This document shows positions 7,716 through 10,940 of a stretch of 10,940 nucleotides of DNA, one piece after another. The notes under the pieces are model-generated. The model was not told the DNA's origin, made no database searches, and saw only the letters and a list, made by a program, of their open reading frames with translations. Both the position numbers and the translations under genes were made by a program. Source of the stretch: Acanthamoeba lenticulata (Eukaryota > Discosea > Longamoebia > Acanthamoebidae); NCBI GenBank assembly GCA_002179805.1, contig NAVB01000803.1, positions 1 through 10,940 of the forward strand, written 5' to 3'. Position 1 is the stretch's first letter; the number at the start of each line of letters is the position of its first letter.

Positions 7716-9038
7716 CTAGGCTTCGAGAAGACAGCCGCAGAGGGGGCACTTGGTGGAGGCCGTGCTGAGCCACTGTACAATGCACTCGGCGTGGAAACTG
7801 TGCTGGCAGCGAGGCAGCTCCTTGAGACCCTCGCCAAGCTCAAAGGCACAGAGGCAGATGGCGCAACGCTCGTCTCCGTGCAGGAGAGGCGAGCCGGACT
7901 CGACGGTGCGCGACGGGAACGAGTCGATCAGGCTGGTGGAGAGGGTCTTTGGCTTGACGGTGGTATCCAACATCAAAAGGAGCTCATAGTCCTCGGGTGT
8001 GAGCTCGCGGTTGAGGAGGTCGTTGAGCTGCTGGGCGGAGAGGCCGCACTGCACTGCGCTGCCCCGATCGATAGCCGATGTCAGCTCGCGCTCGTAGGCG
8101 GGCACCCGCGGGTTGCTGCTGCTGGACGAGGGCGCGCTGCGGTGGCTCGCGCTCGTGGTGCGGGCCGCGGTGTATGGCGCGGAGGATGGCGAGGAAGAAA
8201 CAGCCGAAGAGGGCACAATGATTTCCTGGCGGATGGCTTGGTAATCGATGGTACGGTAGACGAGGCCTCGCGTGGCGTTGGCCTTAGCGGCGCACGTCTG
8301 CGTGATGACGTGCCCAGCGCGCGTGCAGCCTCGCTTGTCATCACGGGCAGAGACCCAGCGCTCTGGGTGCAAGCGGCGCTTCTTGTGAGCGCGCGAGTGT
8401 CGCTTGACGACGTGACCGCCAAGCTTGACGGATACCACGCGTCGCTCCCAGTGCTCGCTTTCCTCGTGGAGAAGGACGTCCACCTCGCTCTCGAGCATGT
8501 CAAAGTCGTGACCGCTGTAAAAGTCAAGGTCATGGCTCAGCTGGTCCTCTTCGTTGATGAGCTCAGCCTCGAGAAGGAGGAGGGCATGTTTATCATCAGC
8601 GTCATCCTCCTCTCCGCACTCCTCGAAGAGGTCGAAATACTCATCACTTAGGAGATCGATGCTATCGTCGTCGTCGTACATGCTAACATGAAGCGAGTCA
8701 AGAACGCCCTCCTCGCCGCTCTCTTCTTCGGCAGCGATCGCGGCCTCTTCCTCTTCGGTCAGCTTTTCCTTGCCCTTGTCCATCGCCTGGGGTGGTGGGG
8801 CGGAGTCCGTGGTGGTTGTGGTTGTGGTAGTGGCCTCCGGCAGAGGGAATCGCTCCTCAAAGGTCTGGTACTGGGCGAAAAAGAGGGAAAGGATCTCGTG
8901 CGCGGTGGCGGCGTTTGGGCGGCTGAGCTTGGGGAGCTTCTTGCGCGAAGAGCCAGGCTTTTCCATTGCCTGACCCCTGCTCGGTTGGAGGCTGCGAGTG
9001 GCAAGAGAGAGTGGGAGGGGAGGGGCGACGGCCGCCAT
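7716..9038 (-). CDS. RING-H2 zinc finger protein, probable E3 ubiquitin ligase, intronless
   Basis: The protein is 440 aa from ATG 9038 to TAG. The C-terminal RING-H2 finger is complete: C392, C395, C411, H413, H416, C419, C431, C434 (CAIC...CQHSFHAEC...KCPLC). Spacing is C-x2-C-x15-C-x-H-x2-H-x2-C-x11-C-x2-C. The finger ends six residues before the stop. Fingers of this type recruit E2 enzymes and transfer ubiquitin, so E3 activity is known for the family and inferred here. The rest is low complexity. The N-terminus is basic (SSRKKLPKL) and followed by a Thr8 run. A very acidic middle (DDDDSIDLLSDEYFDLFEE, EEDDADD) leads to a basic HVVKRHSRAHKKRR stretch, a possible nuclear signal. A Ser-rich linker precedes the finger. 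A helix-like LNDLLNRELTPEDYELLLML just before the RING resembles the region preceding RING-H2 in several protist proteins. No transmembrane segment is visible. The frame extends upstream, but a TATA-like box at 9121-9130 supports this start. Confidence 0.9.
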   Translation of the reverse strand: MAAVAPPLPLSLATRSLQPSRGQAMEKPGSSRKKLPKLSRPNAATAHEILSLFFAQYQTFEERFPLPEATTTTTTTTDSAPPPQAMDKGKEKLTEEEEAAIAAEEESGEEGVLDSLHVSMYDDDDSIDLLSDEYFDLFEECGEEDDADDKHALLLLEAELINEEDQLSHDLDFYSGHDFDMLESEVDVLLHEESEHWERRVVSVKLGGHVVKRHSRAHKKRRLHPERWVSARDDKRGCTRAGHVITQTCAAKANATRGLVYRTIDYQAIRQEIIVPSSAVSSSPSSAPYTAARTTSASHRSAPSSSSSNPRVPAYERELTSAIDRGSAVQCGLSAQQLNDLLNRELTPEDYELLLMLDTTVKPKTLSTSLIDSFPSRTVESGSPLLHGDERCAICLCAFELGEGLKELPRCQHSFHAECIVQWLSTASTKCPLCGCLLEA

Positions 9039-9330
9039 AATTGGGGGGGCGAGGCTCGTGGGAGGAGAGCGGCTAGCTGGTGGCTGTGGGGCAACGAACT
9101 GTACGCGCCCAACAGACACGAAATTTATCGGTTTGCGCTTTCGCTCTTCTGCGTTCCCTACTTTTTCATGGACCGCTTCCAAATTTCCTTCTGCCCCCCT
9201 CTTCCGTGAATTTGGGTTTTGGCCCTGCGCGTGCCCCTTCCTGCTCTTGTCCAAATCTGGTTCCAAAATAAACTCGTGCATTGTCTTCAAAACTTCGAGC
9301 TGTTTTTTCCCTTGTGCCCTCAAGAGGTTG
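9039..9330 (-). promoter_or_regulatory. Intergenic: RING gene promoter and phosphotransferase 3' region
   Basis: On the - strand, GATAAAT (plus 9123-9129) lies about 85 bp before ATG 9038 and is the best TATA-like element. The remainder follows the phosphotransferase stop at 9331 and holds A-rich patches (gggaaaaaacag). No other gene is supported, although the RING frame stays open through it. Confidence 0.45.
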
Positions 9331-10431
9331 TCACAGTGTCTCTGCATCAAATGCTGCCACGACGTGTTCAATAAAGGCCGCCATGTCTGGCGGGAGACTG
9401 CCTTCTGCCTTGGCCCTGCGGCAGAAGCGTTCGTACATCTCCCGACGCAGAAGCACACACGCCTCCAGGCTTTCACGGTTGACCAGTTGCCCGTAGCCCT
9501 CGCATAGGGCGGCGGTGAATGCCGCTTCATCAAGGGGCGGCGCGTTGTCTCCAGTGAGGCCCGGTATGCCCCCTTTGCGAGCCATACGCACAGCCCAGAT
9601 GGGCTGCGCCAAGTCGTACAGAAACCAGCCGCGTTGAGTCTGGTCGAAGTCAAACACGTCGATGCGGCCAGCAGCGTCGACAAAGAAGTTGCTCGGATTG
9701 AGGTCGCCGTGCAGGACTCCAAACGTGCTTGGTTCTGCTTCGATCGGCGGCATTGACGCTCCCTTCAGAATGCCATCATGAACGTCATCCCATTGCTGAA
9801 TGCGAGAAGCAATAACGGGCTGCTCGAGAAGGAAAGCCTTTGCTGCGGCATGAAGCTGCGCTAACCAGCGCCCTTGCTCCATGATGAGAGCACGGTCGGT
9901 GGCCCAAAGCCAAGCGGCGTAGGCCACAGGCGCTCCCTGCGCAAATCGAGTCACAGTCACCACGGTGCTGCCGTCGGCGCTCACGCGCAGCCCAGGCTCC
10001 ACAGGCCCGCACGCGCGCACTCCAGCAGCTTCGACAAACCGCAAGAAGGCCAGTTCGTCCGTGATGCGTTGCAGACAGCCAGGCGTGGCTGTGGCGCGAA
10101 TTATTACCTTCTGCGAGAGCATACGGGCCCCCCCCCCAATCGTGGCTGAGATAGCGTGGCAAAAAAAAGAAGGTCAAATTCACGTACCTGCCCTTCGGCG
10201 AGCTCTCCTGCATACGTAACGTTCTGCGAGCTCTTGATGCGTGATCCCAACTTTGCTCCGGGCCACCCAAGAGCCAGAGTGGTAGCCACCAGCGCGTCGT
10301 CCACTGGTGTGGCGTCGAAAAGACGCACTCGCTTGGTCTGCAGCCGAAGACGGCTTAAAACCAGACAGTACGTTTCGTAACGAAGAGAGAGCGCGCACCT
10401 GCCCGTCTTGCGCTGGCGGTGCGCCTGCCAT
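9331..10431 (-). CDS. Phosphotransferase enzyme family protein (APH/choline kinase fold), three exons
   Basis: Exons, 5' to 3': 10431-10399, 10337-10188, 10110-9331. They total 963 nt, or 320 aa plus TGA, near the usual family length. The N-lobe strand pair spans the second intron (NVTYAGELAEGQ|KVIIRATA), which supports that join. A DE pair in the following helix (RITDELAFL) is the likely partner of the ATP-binding lysine. The catalytic loop is VLHGDLNPSNFF: D197 is the catalytic base and N202 the Mg ligand. The second metal aspartate is D215 in VFDFDQTQRGWFLYDLA. This HGDxxxxN...DxD pattern defines the APH superfamily, which includes aminoglycoside kinases, choline/ethanolamine kinases, fructosamine kinases and SrkA/homoserine kinase II types. 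The substrate cannot be told from sequence, and in an amoeba a drug-resistance role should not be assumed. All kinase residues look intact. The first exon encodes only MAGAPPAQDGQ. The gap to the upstream gene's stop is just 82 bp. Confidence 0.88.
10128..10137. repeat. C10 homopolymer in phosphotransferase intron
   Basis: It lies in intron 10111-10187, 15 nt from the acceptor (ctctcgcag on the - strand). It reads as G10 in the transcript. Confidence 0.8.
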
Positions 10432-10513
10432 TATGAAAAGAGAAAGAAAAAAAAATGTGCGCGAGAAATAACGATTTAAGGAAGGGCCACGCCAAGGGCA
10501 CAAGGAAGTCTTG

Positions 10514-10840
10514 CTATGGGACTGCCCTCCGCTGGCACTGGGTAAAGTCGCCAAGCGGCGCCGTAGGGATGGTGGCTCGCGGCAGAGCGAAAGCAAGCGA
10601 CTCGCCAGCGAGGGACGGGAACACCCGGCTCCACTCGCGGTCCACCACGTCGTAGAAGCGCTGGTAGCTGTTTCGAACATGCCCCCCCCCCAAAGGTGCG
10701 TGAGCCAAAGGAGGGGGGGGGCAACTAATGCCTCAAGGTAAAGACAAAACACAAACGTACTTGCCCTCCCGCTTGAGGATCCTGCTGATGACGGGACCGA
10801 TTCCGCCGGTCATGGCCAATACCGTGGTCACCTTGCTGTC
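10514..10840 (-). CDS. Unidentified protein, last two exons (5' part outside window)
   Basis: The exons in view are 10840-10761 (phase 0 in, phase 2 out) and 10667-10514, ending in TAG. The intron 10668-10760 has donor gtacgt and acceptor cgaaacag. Joined, they give 77 codons with no stop before the end. The first exon encodes DSKVTTVLAMTGGIGP and ISRILKREG. The second has YQRFYDVVDREWSRVFPSL and ends CQRRAVP. The frame is supported by both other frames failing: one has an early stop and the other gives low-complexity Arg/Gln sequence. I do not recognise the family. The GGIGPV glycine motif after a hydrophobic strand could belong to a nucleotide-binding fold, but two exons are too little to tell. 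Sequence from 10841 to 10940 is probably the preceding intron (acceptor gccctacag) with perhaps an exon end; its donor is not resolved. Confidence 0.5.
10682..10721. repeat. C10 and G9 runs facing each other in one intron
   Basis: C10 at 10682-10691 and G9 at 10713-10721 lie in intron 10668-10760, separated by 21 nt. They could pair into a stable GC hairpin in the pre-mRNA and bring the two ends of the intron closer. Confidence 0.7.
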
Positions 10841-10940
10841 CTGTAGGGCGGGTCGATAGATTCCGCAAGGTGGGCGAGCGAGTGAGCGTACATGTACACT
10901 TGAACAGAACAAGAACGGCGCGATGAGGCTGCATGGGGGC

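Noticed and set aside
7572..8651. 359-aa open frame on the + strand antisense to the RING gene
   Set aside because: The RING-H2 frame is clear on the other strand. The antisense protein has no recognisable domain and is explained by base composition.
9039..9722. Upstream continuation of the RING frame to 9722
   Set aside because: It overlaps the phosphotransferase coding region in another frame and lies upstream of the TATA-like box. The added residues look like shadow translation.
9331..10431. Antibiotic resistance gene of recent bacterial origin
   Set aside because: The gene has two spliceosomal introns and local base composition. The APH fold covers many metabolite kinases, so resistance is not supported.

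Overview
The window looks like a gene-dense nuclear locus of a free-living amoebozoan. Acanthamoeba castellanii is my best guess, by inference and not by database match. The reasons are GC-rich coding sequence, many short GT-AG introns (about 60-180 nt) filled with long pure C or G runs, TATA-like boxes roughly 70-100 bp before the start codons, very short intergenic gaps, and full-length eukaryotic protein families. I see no mobile element, CRISPR array, prokaryotic operon, viral gene, tRNA or rRNA.

Layout. Two genes lie on the + strand. First is the 3' part of an INO80B/Ies2-type chromatin-remodelling subunit (29-1361, six exons in view). Next is an intronless ribonucleotide reductase small subunit (1515-2666) with a clear TATA box and two E2F-like motifs. 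From about 2.8 kb to the right end, five genes run head to tail on the - strand. Reading leftwards these are an unidentified gene cut by the window end (10514 to beyond 10840), a phosphotransferase of the APH/choline-kinase fold (9331-10431, three exons), an intronless RING-H2 protein (7716-9038), a CCCH zinc finger/F-box/WD40 protein (4758-7329, eight exons) and an MFS_1_like transporter (2799-4630, six exons). The two gene sets converge at 2667-2798, a T-rich/A-rich spacer that probably holds both 3' ends.

Exon joins were worked out by eye from GT/AG sites, reading-frame phase and conserved family motifs. Every joined CDS in view has a length divisible by three and ends in a stop codon. Most joins are secure because they rebuild a known motif across the intron. 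Those of the F-box/WD40 gene near 5058-5223 and 5830-5913 are the least certain.

The neighbours do not form an obvious pathway. Thematic links are a chromatin remodeller beside an S-phase nucleotide enzyme, and two candidate ubiquitin-ligase components (F-box and RING) side by side. I found no convincing undescribed multi-gene system. The most unusual items are the CCCH/F-box/WD40 domain combination, the intron homopolymer runs, a 30-nt micro-exon carrying a transporter signature, and the unidentified right-end gene.
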